Source: Arthrobacter sp. SLBN-83
GTDB lineage: Bacteria > Actinomycetota > Actinomycetes > Actinomycetales > Micrococcaceae
Assembly: GCF_006715285.1 (NCBI RefSeq)
Contig: NZ_VFMX01000001.1
Location: forward strand, 4,216,001-4,280,000
Length of the DNA: 64,000 bases
Direction: 5' to 3'
Shown: in pieces, positions 1 to 8,474 of the stretch
Position numbering within the stretch: position 1 is the stretch's first letter
Layout of the letters: each line of letters opens with the position of its first letter
The notes under the pieces: model-generated
Database searches by the model: none
Seen by the model: only the letters and a program-made list of their open reading frames with translations
What the model was told of the DNA's origin: nothing
Position numbers and translations under genes: made by a program

Positions 1-20
1 CTTCTGCTCAGCCACAGAGG

Positions 21-1226
21 CTACTTCCCTGCGACCCGGATGTCGCGGCCGGAGGCAACCTTGGCGGACATGCCCCACAGCTCGATGAAGCCCTTGGCCT
101 GGGACTGGTCGAAGGTGTCACCGGTGTCGTAGGTGGCCAGGGAGAAGTCGTACAGCGAGGTGTCGGAGCGGCGGCCGTTGACGATGGCCTGGCCACCGTG
201 CAGGGTCATGCGGATGTCGCCGGAGACGTACTTCTGGGTGTCCTCGATGAAGGCGTCCAGCGAGCGCTTCAGCGGGGAGAACCACTGGCCGTCGTAGACC
301 AGTTCGGCCCAGCGCTGGCCAACGGTGGCCTTGAAGCGGGCCTGCTCGCGCTCGACGGTGATGTCCTCGAGGTGCTTGTGCGCGGTGATCAGCGCCATGG
401 CGCCCGGAGCCTCGTAGATTTCGCGGGACTTGATGCCCACCAGGCGGTCCTCCACGACGTCGATGCGGCCGACGCCCTGTGCACCGGCGCGGCGGTTCAG
501 TTCCTTGATGGCCTGCAGCGCGGTGACCTTGACGCCGTCGATCGCGACCGGCACGCCGGCTTCGAAGGAGATGGTGACCTCATCCGGTGCCGGCGGGAAC
601 TCTGGAGTGGCGGTGTAGTCGTAGATGTCCTTGGTGGGGGCGTTCCAGATGTCCTCGAGGTAGCCGGTTTCCACGGCGCGGCCCCAGACGTTCTGGTCGA
701 TGGAGTACGGGTTCTTCTTGGTGGTCTCGATGGGCAGTCCCTTTTCCTCGGCGAAGGCGATGGCCTTGTCGCGGGTCAGGGCGAGGTCGCGGACCGGTGC
801 GATGCACTTCAGGTCCGGGCCCAGGGTCTGGATGCCCACTTCGAAGCGGACCTGGTCGTTGCCCTTGCCGGTGCAGCCGTGGGCCACGGTGGTGGCGCCG
901 AATTCACGGGCAGCCTTCACCAGGTGCTTGACGATGACCGGGCGGGAGATGGCGGAAACCAGCGGGTAGTGGCCTTGGTAGAGGGCGTTGGCCTTCAGGG
1001 TGGGCACGCAGTATTCGTTGGCGAACTCGTCCGATGCGTCGGCCACGTACGCCTCCACGGCGCCGCAGCCCAGGGCGCGCTGGCGGATGGTTTCCAGCGA
1101 TTCGCCGCCCTGTCCGACGTCGACCGCCACGGCGATGACCTCGGCACCGGTGGCTTCACCGATCCAGCCGATGGCGACGGACGTGTCCAGGCCGCCGGAG
1201 TAGGCCAGCACAATGCGTTCAGTCAC
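21..1226 (-). CDS. argG: argininosuccinate synthase
   Basis: ATP-dependent condensation of citrulline with aspartate, the penultimate step of arginine synthesis in the cytosol. The 401-residue product has the family's usual length. The N-terminal PP-loop AYSGGLDTS (about residues 8-16) binds ATP, and GCTGKGNDQVRFE in the middle is a conserved synthase segment. The start is GTG at 1226, preceded by AAGGAG with 8 nt spacing. It lies 45 nt downstream of argR on the same strand and is the last arg gene visible. argH is not in the window and may lie beyond the left edge. Confidence 0.97.
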   Translation of the reverse strand: MTERIVLAYSGGLDTSVAIGWIGEATGAEVIAVAVDVGQGGESLETIRQRALGCGAVEAYVADASDEFANEYCVPTLKANALYQGHYPLVSAISRPVIVKHLVKAAREFGATTVAHGCTGKGNDQVRFEVGIQTLGPDLKCIAPVRDLALTRDKAIAFAEEKGLPIETTKKNPYSIDQNVWGRAVETGYLEDIWNAPTKDIYDYTATPEFPPAPDEVTISFEAGVPVAIDGVKVTALQAIKELNRRAGAQGVGRIDVVEDRLVGIKSREIYEAPGAMALITAHKHLEDITVEREQARFKATVGQRWAELVYDGQWFSPLKRSLDAFIEDTQKYVSGDIRMTLHGGQAIVNGRRSDTSLYDFSLATYDTGDTFDQSQAKGFIELWGMSAKVASGRDIRVAGK

Positions 1227-1271
1227 TTTAAATGCTCCTTGTTGGGGTTTGGTTGTTCTTTGTCTTCAAGC

Positions 1272-1802
1272 TTATTGCCCGGCTTCCTCAGCCATTTGCA
1301 GGAAACGGGCAGCGAGGTCCTGGCCGCCCAGCGGGTCGCGGGAGACCAGCAGTACGGTATCGTCGCCGGCGATGGTGCCCAGGATGGACGGCATCACCGA
1401 GTGGTCGATGGCCAGGGCCAGGAAGTTGGCGGCACCCGGCGGGGTCCGCAGCACGGCTATGTTGCCGGAGGCCTCCGCAGTGACCAGCAGTTCGCTGCAG
1501 AGCCGGGCCAGCCTGGCGTCCAGGATTTCCTGGGTCACGCCGCTCTTGGCTCCGCGCTCACCGCCTTCGCCGGGGACCGCGTACACCAGCACGCCTTCCT
1601 TCCCGCGGACCCGGACGGCGCCGAGTTCCACGAGGTCGCGGGAGAGCGTGGCTTGGGTGACCTGCACGCCGTCGTCCGCCAGCAACGCAGCGAGCTCCGC
1701 CTGCGAACGCACGGACTGCCCGGTGAGGATGGCGGTAATGCGAGCCTGCCTGGCGGTCTTGGTGGCCGGGCTGGTGCCCGGGGAGGACGGTTGGGCGGAC
1801 AC
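1272..1802 (-). CDS. argR: arginine repressor ArgR
   Basis: Transcriptional repressor of arginine genes with arginine as co-repressor. The 176-residue protein has an N-terminal winged helix-turn-helix (about residues 20-75, with TQATLSRDL as the recognition helix) and a C-terminal hexamerisation and arginine-binding domain carrying GTIAGDDT. The GTG start at 1802 shares its first base with the argF TAG stop, so the two are translationally coupled. It lies inside the operon it probably controls, which implies autoregulation through sites near argC. Confidence 0.96.
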   Translation of the reverse strand: MSAQPSSPGTSPATKTARQARITAILTGQSVRSQAELAALLADDGVQVTQATLSRDLVELGAVRVRGKEGVLVYAVPGEGGERGAKSGVTQEILDARLARLCSELLVTAEASGNIAVLRTPPGAANFLALAIDHSVMPSILGTIAGDDTVLLVSRDPLGGQDLAARFLQMAEEAGQ

Positions 1803-2803
1803 TAGAACGTGCTTTCCCCGGTGCCTTTAACCGGAGAAAGGCCGTCGACAATTGCCAGGCCCGAACGGTGCATCAGCCAGGCCATCAATGCCTTCTGGGC
1901 GTGGAGCCGGTTTTCCGCCTCGTCCCAGACGATGGACTGCGGGCCGTCGATGACATCGGCGGAAATTTCGTAGCCGCGGTAGGCGGGCAGGCAGTGAAGC
2001 ACGACGGCGTCATCCGCAGCCAGTGCCATGGCGTCAGAGTCCACGGAGTAGTCCCGGAACAACTGCATCCGGGCTTCCTTTTCGGCCTCCTGGCCCATGG
2101 ACACCCACGTATCGGTGGCGACCACGTCTGCCCCCTGCAGCGCTTCCTTGGCATCGGTGGTGATCAGCACCGAGCCGCCGGTTTCGGCCGCCCGCTCCTC
2201 GGCTGCTGCCACAATGTCCGCGGCCGGCAGGTAGCCCTCCGGTCCCGCGATGCGCACGTGCATCCCGGCCGTGACCCCCGCAAGCAGGTAGGAGTTGGCC
2301 ATGTTGTTGGCGGCGTCGCCCAGGTAGCTCATGGTCAGCCCCTTGAGCTCGCCCTTGTGCTCCTTCACGGCCAGCAGGTCCGCCAGGAGCTGGCACGGGT
2401 GGTAGTCGTCGCAGAGGGCGTTGATGACCGGAACCTTTGAGTTCTCCGCCATGGCCACCAGGCCGGCGTGCGCTCCGGTGCGCCACACGATGGTGGAAAC
2501 CATGCGTTCCAGCACCTTTGCCGTGTCCTCCACGGATTCCTTGTGCCCGATCTGTGCTTCACCGGGGTTGATGATCAGCGCATTGCCTCCCATGTCCGCA
2601 ACGCCGGTGGCGAAGGAGACACGGGTCCGGGTGGAGGTCTTGTCGAAAATCACGGCCACGGTCTTTCGGCCACTGCCTTCCGCTGCATACGGCTGCACGC
2701 TGTAGGGGGCAGCCTTCATGCGGGCCGCGAGTTCCAGGACTTCCGCCTGCTCGGCCGGGGAAAGGTCGGTGTCCTTGAGGAAGTGCCGGGTTGCAGTTTT
2801 CAC
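1802..2803 (-). CDS. argF: ornithine carbamoyltransferase
   Basis: Transfers the carbamoyl group of carbamoyl phosphate to ornithine, giving citrulline. The 333-residue protein has the carbamoyl-phosphate-binding STRTR (residues 57-61) and the ornithine-side HCLPA loop near the C terminus, both diagnostic. The GTG start at 2803 overlaps the argD stop in a GTGA arrangement. The downstream argR overlaps by one base. The length is normal for the anabolic enzyme. Confidence 0.97.
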   Translation of the reverse strand: MKTATRHFLKDTDLSPAEQAEVLELAARMKAAPYSVQPYAAEGSGRKTVAVIFDKTSTRTRVSFATGVADMGGNALIINPGEAQIGHKESVEDTAKVLERMVSTIVWRTGAHAGLVAMAENSKVPVINALCDDYHPCQLLADLLAVKEHKGELKGLTMSYLGDAANNMANSYLLAGVTAGMHVRIAGPEGYLPAADIVAAAEERAAETGGSVLITTDAKEALQGADVVATDTWVSMGQEAEKEARMQLFRDYSVDSDAMALAADDAVVLHCLPAYRGYEISADVIDGPQSIVWDEAENRLHAQKALMAWLMHRSGLAIVDGLSPVKGTGESTF

Positions 2804-4053
2804 TGGGCGTCCTTAGCTGCTTGGAGGATTGCCGGGAAAGCGGCGAGGAAGGTGTCGGCCTGCGCCGTGGTGAGGATCAGCGGCGGTGCCAGGCGGATAG
2901 TGCGCGGACCCGGGCTGTTGATGATAAAGCCCGCATCGAGGGCGGCCTGCACCACGGCGGGGGCGACGTCGGCGTCCAGGTCGAAGCCGATCAGGAGTCC
3001 TTCGCCGCGGACCTCGGTGATGCCGGGGATCGCGGCCAGCGCTGAGCGCAGGTGCTCCCCCACCGCCGTGGCGTTGGCGAGCACGTTCTGGCTTTCGAGG
3101 GCGTGCAGGGTGGCAAGGGCCGCGGCGGTCGCCACCGGGTTGCCGCCGAAGGTGGTGCCATGCTGGCCAGCGGACAACAACGACGACGTTGCCTCACCAA
3201 ACGTGATCAGGGCACCGATGGGGAACCCGCCGCCGAGGCCCTTGGCCAGCGTGATGGCGTCGGGGACGATCCCGGCATCCTCGCTGGCGAACCACTTGCC
3301 GGTCCGGCCGATGCCGGTCTGGACCTCGTCCAGGATCAACAGGGCACCGGCTTTGCTGGTGGCTTCACGCGCGGCCTTGAGGTAGCCGGGGGGCAGCGGC
3401 CGGACACCTGCCTCGCCCTGGATGGGCTCCAGGAAGACGGCAGCCACGGTGTCGTCTACCGCCGCCTCCAGCGCGGCGATGTCGCCGAACGGAATGTGCA
3501 CCACGCCGCCGGGCAGCGGCTCGAAGGGTGCCCGGTAGGCCTCCTTCGCGGTGAGTGCCAGCGCGCCCATGGTCCGGCCATGGAAGGCGCCCTCCAAGGC
3601 GATGATCTTGGTGCGTTTCGTTCCGTCCGTGCCGTTGTTGCGGCGGGCCAGCTTGAAGGCGGCCTCGTTCGCTTCAGTGCCGGAGTTGCTGAAGAACACC
3701 TTCGAACCGGCGGGGGCGTGGGCCAGTTCCAGGAGCTTCTCGGCCAGCGCCACCTGGGTGGGGCTGGTGAAGAAGTTGGAGACGTGCCCGAGCGTGGCCA
3801 GCTGGCTGGCGATGACCGAGGTCACGAAGGGGTGGGCGTGGCCCAGGGCGTTCACGGCGATGCCGCCCAGCAGGTCCAGGTACTCCTTGCCGTCGGCATC
3901 CCACACCAGGCAACCGGCCCCGCGGACCAGGACGCGCTGGGGCGTACCGAACACGTTCATGAGCGAAGAGGAGTAGCGGGACAGCCACTCGGAGCCGGCG
4001 TGGCCCGTGGTCTCCACCAGCTCGGTCACTGATGCCTTCTCGATAGTGTTCAT
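2800..4053 (-). CDS. argD: acetylornithine aminotransferase
   Basis: PLP-dependent class III aminotransferase that makes N-acetylornithine from the semialdehyde. The 417-residue sequence has LILDEVQTGIGRTG (PLP-binding Asp) followed by ITLAKGLGGGFPIGA with the Schiff-base lysine. The ATG at 4053 overlaps the argB stop (ATGA), and its own stop overlaps argF. In many actinobacteria the same enzyme also serves as succinyldiaminopimelate aminotransferase; that second role is inference. Confidence 0.95.
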   Translation of the reverse strand: MNTIEKASVTELVETTGHAGSEWLSRYSSSLMNVFGTPQRVLVRGAGCLVWDADGKEYLDLLGGIAVNALGHAHPFVTSVIASQLATLGHVSNFFTSPTQVALAEKLLELAHAPAGSKVFFSNSGTEANEAAFKLARRNNGTDGTKRTKIIALEGAFHGRTMGALALTAKEAYRAPFEPLPGGVVHIPFGDIAALEAAVDDTVAAVFLEPIQGEAGVRPLPPGYLKAAREATSKAGALLILDEVQTGIGRTGKWFASEDAGIVPDAITLAKGLGGGFPIGALITFGEATSSLLSAGQHGTTFGGNPVATAAALATLHALESQNVLANATAVGEHLRSALAAIPGITEVRGEGLLIGFDLDADVAPAVVQAALDAGFIINSPGPRTIRLAPPLILTTAQADTFLAAFPAILQAAKDAQ

Positions 4054-5009
4054 CCGTTAATCTCCTCGTCCGGGACTACCTGGGTGCCGATGCCCGCCGT
4101 CGTAAATGTTTCAAGAAGCATCGAGTGGGCCAGGCGCCCGTCCACGATGTGTGCCCTTTCCACGCCCTCGTCGACGGCCTTCAGGCAGGCGGCCATCTTG
4201 GGGATCATGCCGGACTGGAGGCTCGGCAGCATCTCCCGCAACTCGGAAGCCGTAAGGGATGAGATCAGGGAAGACTTGTCCGGCCAGTTGGCGTAAAGGC
4301 CTTCGACGTCGGTCAGGATCACCAGCTTGGAGGCGCCCAGCGCCGAGGCGACGGCAGCCGCCGCGGTGTCTGCGTTGACGTTCAGGACCTGGCCGGTGGG
4401 CTGGAACCGGACGGTGCCCACTACGCCCTCTCCGCCGTCGACGATTTCCGGGGCGACGGTGGAGATCACCGGGATGCGGCCGGCCTCAAGGATGTCCACG
4501 ATGCCGGCGGGGTCGACGCCCACCACCTCGCCCACCAGGCCGAGGTCCACCTCTTCCCCGTCCACTACGGTGCCGGTGCGGACGGCTCGGAGCAGGCCGC
4601 CGTCTTCGCCCGACATGCCAACGGCGTAGGGCCCGTGGGAGTTGATGAGGCCCACCAGTTCGCGGCCAACCTGACCGGTGAGGACCATGCGGACCACCTC
4701 CATGGCCTCGGGGGTGGTGACCCTCAGGCCGCCTTTGAACTCGGACTCGATGCCCAGCCGGCCCAGCATGGAGTTGATCTGGGGGCCGCCGCCGTGGACC
4801 ACCACGGGGTGGATGCCCACGTGGTGGAGGAAGACGATGTCCTCGGCGAAGGCGCGCCGGAGTTCGTCATTGACCATGGCGTTGCCGCCGTACTTGACCA
4901 CCATGATGCTGCCGGCAAACCGCTGGATCCACGGCAGGGCCTCGATCAGGGTTTCAGCCTTGTCCTGCGCGGCGGACATGGTGGTGTTTTCACGCGTCTG
5001 GGTGTTCAT
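4050..5009 (-). CDS. argB: acetylglutamate kinase
   Basis: Phosphorylates N-acetylglutamate, usually the arginine-inhibited control step. With the start at ATG 5009 the product is 319 residues. GGAAAG lies about 7 nt upstream of this ATG. An in-frame opening reaches further upstream into argJ, but its residues are not kinase-like. Seen: VVKYGGNAM (ATP-side lysine), VVHGGGPQI (substrate loop) and VLTDVEGLY. A second possible ATG at 4979 has a poorer ribosome site. It is followed by argD with a 4-nt overlap. Confidence 0.96.
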   Translation of the reverse strand: MNTQTRENTTMSAAQDKAETLIEALPWIQRFAGSIMVVKYGGNAMVNDELRRAFAEDIVFLHHVGIHPVVVHGGGPQINSMLGRLGIESEFKGGLRVTTPEAMEVVRMVLTGQVGRELVGLINSHGPYAVGMSGEDGGLLRAVRTGTVVDGEEVDLGLVGEVVGVDPAGIVDILEAGRIPVISTVAPEIVDGGEGVVGTVRFQPTGQVLNVNADTAAAAVASALGASKLVILTDVEGLYANWPDKSSLISSLTASELREMLPSLQSGMIPKMAACLKAVDEGVERAHIVDGRLAHSMLLETFTTAGIGTQVVPDEEING

Positions 5010-5064
5010 GGTGTCACTTTCCACAGCGGTTTGGGCCCGGCGGGTTTTGCCCTGGGCGGTGCTC

Positions 5065-6231
5065 CTAGCTGGAGTAGGCGCTGTTTTCGTGGACGTAGTC
5101 GTGGGTGAGGTCGTTGGTCCAGATGGTGGCTTCGGCATCGCCTGCCTGCAGGTCGATCTCCACCAGGACCTCGCGGGGTTCCAGGTCCACCAGGCTGCGG
5201 TCGTCACCGATGCTGCCGTTGCGGCAGATCTGGACGCCGTTCATGGCGACGTTGAGCTTGTCCGGCTCGAAGGCGGCGTCCGTGGTGCCCACGGCCGAGA
5301 GCACGCGGCCCCAGTTGGGGTCCTTCCCGAAGATGGCTGCCTTGAACAGGTTGGAGCGGGCAACCGAGCGGCTGACCGTTTCGGCGTCTGCTTCGCTGGC
5401 TGCGTTGAAGGTGCGGATGGCGATGTCGTGGCTGGCCCCTTCCGCATCCGCGATCAGCTTCCGGGCCAGCTCGGCGCAGACCTGGGTGAGCCCTGCGCCG
5501 AAGTCCTCGGCAGAGGGCACGGCGCCGGAAGCACCGGACGCCAGCAGGACAACGGTGTCGTTGGTGGACATACAGCCGTCCGAGTCGGCGCGGTCGAAGG
5601 TGACGCGGGTGGCGTCGCGGAGGACGACGTCGAGCATTTCCGGCTGGACGTCGGCGTCCGTGGTGAGCACCACCAGCATCGTCGCCAGGCCCGGGGCCAG
5701 CATGCCGGCTCCCTTGGCGATGCCGCCGATGCTGAATTCCTGGCCGTCGGCGTCCGTACCGATGAAGAGCGCGGACTTGGGCACGCTGTCCGTGGTCATG
5801 ATGGCGGTGCCGGCGGCAGGGCCGCCGTCGGTGCTGAGCTCGGCAGCGGCAGCTTCAACGCCCGGCAGGATCTTGTCCATGGGCAACTGCTCGCCGATCA
5901 GGCCGGTGGAGCAGACAAAGACGTCCGTAGCGGAAATGCCCAGGACCTCGGCGACATTTTCCGCTGTGCTGTGGGTGTTCTGGAAGCCGGTGGGGCCGGT
6001 GCAGGCGTTGGCTCCGCCGGAGTTCAGGATGACGGCGTCCACGCGGCCGTCCGAGACTACCTGCCGGGACCAGTGCACAGGCGCGGCAGCGACGCGGTTG
6101 CTGGTAAAGACGGCGGCGGCGGCCTTGGACGGTCCGTCGTTGACCACCAGCGCGAGGTCCGGGTTGCCGGATGCCTTGAGTCCGGCGGTGACGCCGGCGG
6201 CCCGGAATCCTTGGGGTGCGGTGATGGTCAC
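5065..6231 (-). CDS. argJ: bifunctional glutamate N-acetyltransferase / amino-acid acetyltransferase
   Basis: Recycles the acetyl group from acetylornithine to glutamate, and in the bifunctional form also makes acetylglutamate from acetyl-CoA. The start is GTG 6231, overlapping the argC stop (GTGA), giving 388 residues. The self-cleavage site is visible as GAGMLAPGLATMLV: the precursor is cut between Ala183 and the nucleophile Thr184 into alpha and beta chains. An in-frame opening upstream of the GTG is non-homologous Arg/His-rich sequence and is rejected. Whether it is mono- or bifunctional cannot be decided from the sequence alone. Confidence 0.96.
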   Translation of the reverse strand: MTITAPQGFRAAGVTAGLKASGNPDLALVVNDGPSKAAAAVFTSNRVAAAPVHWSRQVVSDGRVDAVILNSGGANACTGPTGFQNTHSTAENVAEVLGISATDVFVCSTGLIGEQLPMDKILPGVEAAAAELSTDGGPAAGTAIMTTDSVPKSALFIGTDADGQEFSIGGIAKGAGMLAPGLATMLVVLTTDADVQPEMLDVVLRDATRVTFDRADSDGCMSTNDTVVLLASGASGAVPSAEDFGAGLTQVCAELARKLIADAEGASHDIAIRTFNAASEADAETVSRSVARSNLFKAAIFGKDPNWGRVLSAVGTTDAAFEPDKLNVAMNGVQICRNGSIGDDRSLVDLEPREVLVEIDLQAGDAEATIWTNDLTHDYVHENSAYSS

Positions 6232-7259
6232 GGGGCTACTCCCTGCAGGTTGAGGCCGGCGGTTTCCGGCAGGCCGAGTGCGATGTTCATGGACTGTACG
6301 GCGCCGCCGGCCGTGCCCTTGGTGAGGTTGTCGATCACGCAGGTGACGATGACCCGTCCCGTGTGGGCGTCGAAAGCCAGCTGCATGGCTGCGTGGTTGG
6401 AGCCCTGGACCGACTTGGTCGTCGGCCACTGGCCTTCGGGTAGCAGGTGGACGAAGGGCTCGTCTTCATAGGCCTCGGCCCAGGCCAGCCGCAGCTGGGC
6501 TGCGGTGGTGCCGGCCTTGACCTTCGCGGTGGCGGTCGTGAGGATGCCGCGGCTCATTGGGGCGAGGGTGGGCGTGAAGGAGACGGTGACCTTCTCCCCC
6601 GCCGCGTTGGAGAGGCCCTGCTCGATTTCCGGGGTGTGCCGGTGCCCGCCGCCCACTCCGTAAGGGCTCATGGAGCCCATGACCTCGGATCCGATCAGGT
6701 TTACCTTGGCAGCCTTGCCCGCACCCGAGGTGCCGGAGGCGGAAACGATCACGACGTCGTCGGGTTCCAGCAGGTGGGCAGCGAACCCGGGCGCCAGCGC
6801 CAGGAGGGCGGACGTCGGGTAGCAGCCGGGAACGGCGATCCGCTTGGCGCCCTTGAGGGCTTCGCGCTGGCCAGGGAGCTCGGGAAGCCCGTAGGGCCAG
6901 GTGCCGGCATGGGCGGAGCCGTAGAACTTTTCCCAGGCGGCGGGATCTTCGAGGCGGTGGTCGGCGCCGGCGTCGATCACCACCGTCCCTTCCGGCAGTT
7001 GGGCCGCGATCCCAGCGGAGGCACCGTGCGGCAGGGCAAGGAATACAACGTCATGGCCGGAGAGGTTTTCCACCGTGGTGTCTTCAAGAATGCGGCTGGC
7101 GAGTCCATGCAGGTGCGGCTGCAGTTCACCCAGGCGGGAACCGGCGTTGCTGTGGGCTGTGATGGCGCCAATGGTCACCCCCGGGTGCCCGGCCAGAAGA
7201 CGGAGGACTTCTCCCCCGGCGTAACCGCTGGCTCCTGAAACCGCAACAGAAATAGTCAT
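6228..7259 (-). CDS. argC: N-acetyl-gamma-glutamyl-phosphate reductase
   Basis: NADPH-dependent reductase of the third arginine step and first gene of the operon. ATG 7259 gives 343 residues. The Rossmann motif SGASGYAGGE is at residues 8-17 and the catalytic cysteine is Cys146 in VPGCYPTS. There is no usable Shine-Dalgarno sequence: GGAG lies only 1 nt from the ATG. A -10 hexamer TATAGT ends 7 nt before the A of ATG, so the mRNA is probably leaderless. A TTG 18 nt upstream is in frame but less likely. Confidence 0.95.
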   Translation of the reverse strand: MTISVAVSGASGYAGGEVLRLLAGHPGVTIGAITAHSNAGSRLGELQPHLHGLASRILEDTTVENLSGHDVVFLALPHGASAGIAAQLPEGTVVIDAGADHRLEDPAAWEKFYGSAHAGTWPYGLPELPGQREALKGAKRIAVPGCYPTSALLALAPGFAAHLLEPDDVVIVSASGTSGAGKAAKVNLIGSEVMGSMSPYGVGGGHRHTPEIEQGLSNAAGEKVTVSFTPTLAPMSRGILTTATAKVKAGTTAAQLRLAWAEAYEDEPFVHLLPEGQWPTTKSVQGSNHAAMQLAFDAHTGRVIVTCVIDNLTKGTAGGAVQSMNIALGLPETAGLNLQGVAP

Positions 7260-7265
7260 GCTCCG

Positions 7266-7312
7266 ACTATACAGCAATAGTTATGCATTGGTACCGATAA
7301 TTATGCATAGGC
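7266..7312 (-). promoter_or_regulatory. argC promoter with putative ARG boxes
   Basis: On the minus strand, TATAGT (7266-7271) is placed exactly for a transcript beginning at the argC ATG. Just upstream, two copies of TTATGCAT (7281-7288 and 7301-7308) lie 20 bp apart, in an AT-rich patch that stands out from the GC-rich surroundings. TGCATAATTAT resembles ARG boxes bound by ArgR, which recognises paired sites about two helical turns apart. No good -35 is seen. ArgR binding is inferred from position, spacing and the argR gene in the operon. Confidence 0.7.
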
Positions 7313-7417
7313 ATTGGCTGCAAGAGGCGTGCCGTACTTGTCCTCCCGGACACCCCTGTCCCTAGGATGGTTTCGGCAGCCGGGTCCGGAAACGCCGGGA
7401 CCCGCGAAAGGAGAGCC

Positions 7418-8383
7418 ATGACGCACGCAATCGTCGCACGGCAGGCAGGCGGTCCGGAAGTCCTTGACTACGTTGACGTTGAACCTCCCACGCCAGGCCC
7501 TGGACAATTGCTGATCCACGTCGGGGCGGCGGGCGTCAACTTCATCGACACGTACAAGCGCAGCGGCACCTACAAAGTGCCATACCCCTTCACACCCGGC
7601 TCGGAGGCCGCGGGCACGGTGGAAGCAGTAGGCGACGGCGTGACCGGCTTCGCCGTGGGCGACCGGGTAGCCACCGCCGAGGGTATCGACTGCTACGCGG
7701 ACTATGCGCTCGTTGACGAGGACGCCGCGCTGCCGGTACCCAAGGGCCTGGACGTATTCACCGCCGCAGCGCTGCCCCTGCAGGGTGTCACTGCGCACTA
7801 TCTGATGAATTCGACCTTCAAGGTGGAGCCGGGGCACAAGGTCCTGCTGCATGCCGGGGCCGGCGGCGTGGGGCTGCTGCTGATCCAGCTGCTCAAGGCA
7901 CGTGGCGCGGAAGTCATCACCACGGTTTCCACCGACGAAAAGGAACAGCTGGCGCTCGACGCCGGCGCGGACCACGTGCTGCGCTACGACGGCTTTGCGG
8001 AGCGGGTCAGGGACATCACCAGCGGGACCGGGGTGGACGTGGTGTACGACGGCGTGGGCAAGGACACCTTCGACGGTTCGCTGGCGTCCTTGCGGGTCCG
8101 CGGGATGCTGGTGTTGTTCGGTGCTGCGTCAGGCCCCGTTCCGCCCTTTGATCCGCAACGCCTCAACGCCGCCGGTTCCCTTTTCCTGACGCGCCCCACC
8201 ATGGGGCATTACCTGCGGGATGCGGCGGAGCGGCGCTGGCGCTCGGACGAGATTTTTGCCGCCGCCGCGGACGGCAGCCTGAAGGTCCGGATCGGTGCCC
8301 GCTACCCGTTGAGTCAGGCCGGGCAGGCGCACCGCGACCTTGAGGGCCGCAAGACCACCGGCAAGGTCCTCCTGGTGCCCTGA
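7418..8383 (+). CDS. NADPH:quinone oxidoreductase (zeta-crystallin-like)
   Basis: Medium-chain reductase family without the zinc ligands of alcohol dehydrogenases. It is expected to reduce quinones with NADPH in the cytosol. The 321-residue protein begins MTHAIVARQAGGPEVL, typical of quinone reductases. FIDTYKRSGTY is the active-site side region, and LLHAGAGGVGLLLIQ (about residues 144-158) is the NADPH-binding Rossmann turn. The start is ATG 7418 with AAAGGAG 5 nt away. It is divergent from argC and ends at a strong hairpin shared with pheT. Confidence 0.9.
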   Translation: MTHAIVARQAGGPEVLDYVDVEPPTPGPGQLLIHVGAAGVNFIDTYKRSGTYKVPYPFTPGSEAAGTVEAVGDGVTGFAVGDRVATAEGIDCYADYALVDEDAALPVPKGLDVFTAAALPLQGVTAHYLMNSTFKVEPGHKVLLHAGAGGVGLLLIQLLKARGAEVITTVSTDEKEQLALDAGADHVLRYDGFAERVRDITSGTGVDVVYDGVGKDTFDGSLASLRVRGMLVLFGAASGPVPPFDPQRLNAAGSLFLTRPTMGHYLRDAAERRWRSDEIFAAAADGSLKVRIGARYPLSQAGQAHRDLEGRKTTGKVLLVP

Positions 8384-8421
8384 CATGTAGTCGCCGGCCA
8401 ATACGCGTCGGCAAATAGAAA

Positions 8422-8451
8422 GTCCCCGCAATCCATGAGGATTGCGGGGAC
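8422..8451. terminator. bidirectional hairpin terminator between quinone reductase and pheT
   Basis: A perfect 13-bp inverted repeat, GTCCCCGCAATCC (8422-8434) and its complement (8439-8451), with a 4-nt ATGA loop, lies between two convergent genes. The tails are not strongly U-rich, but stem length and position fit a shared terminator. Confidence 0.8.
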
Positions 8452-8474
8452 GTTCGGATTTCCAAGGGCTGCGG

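Noticed and set aside
198..1805. Long plus-strand reading frame of 535 codons opposite argG and argR
   Set aside because: A shadow of third-position GC bias in argG and argR; low-complexity Gly/Val/Asp content and no ribosome site.
5010..5207. N-terminal extension of argB into argJ
   Set aside because: It lies mostly within argJ in another frame, with Trp/Thr/Pro-rich sequence unlike the kinase.
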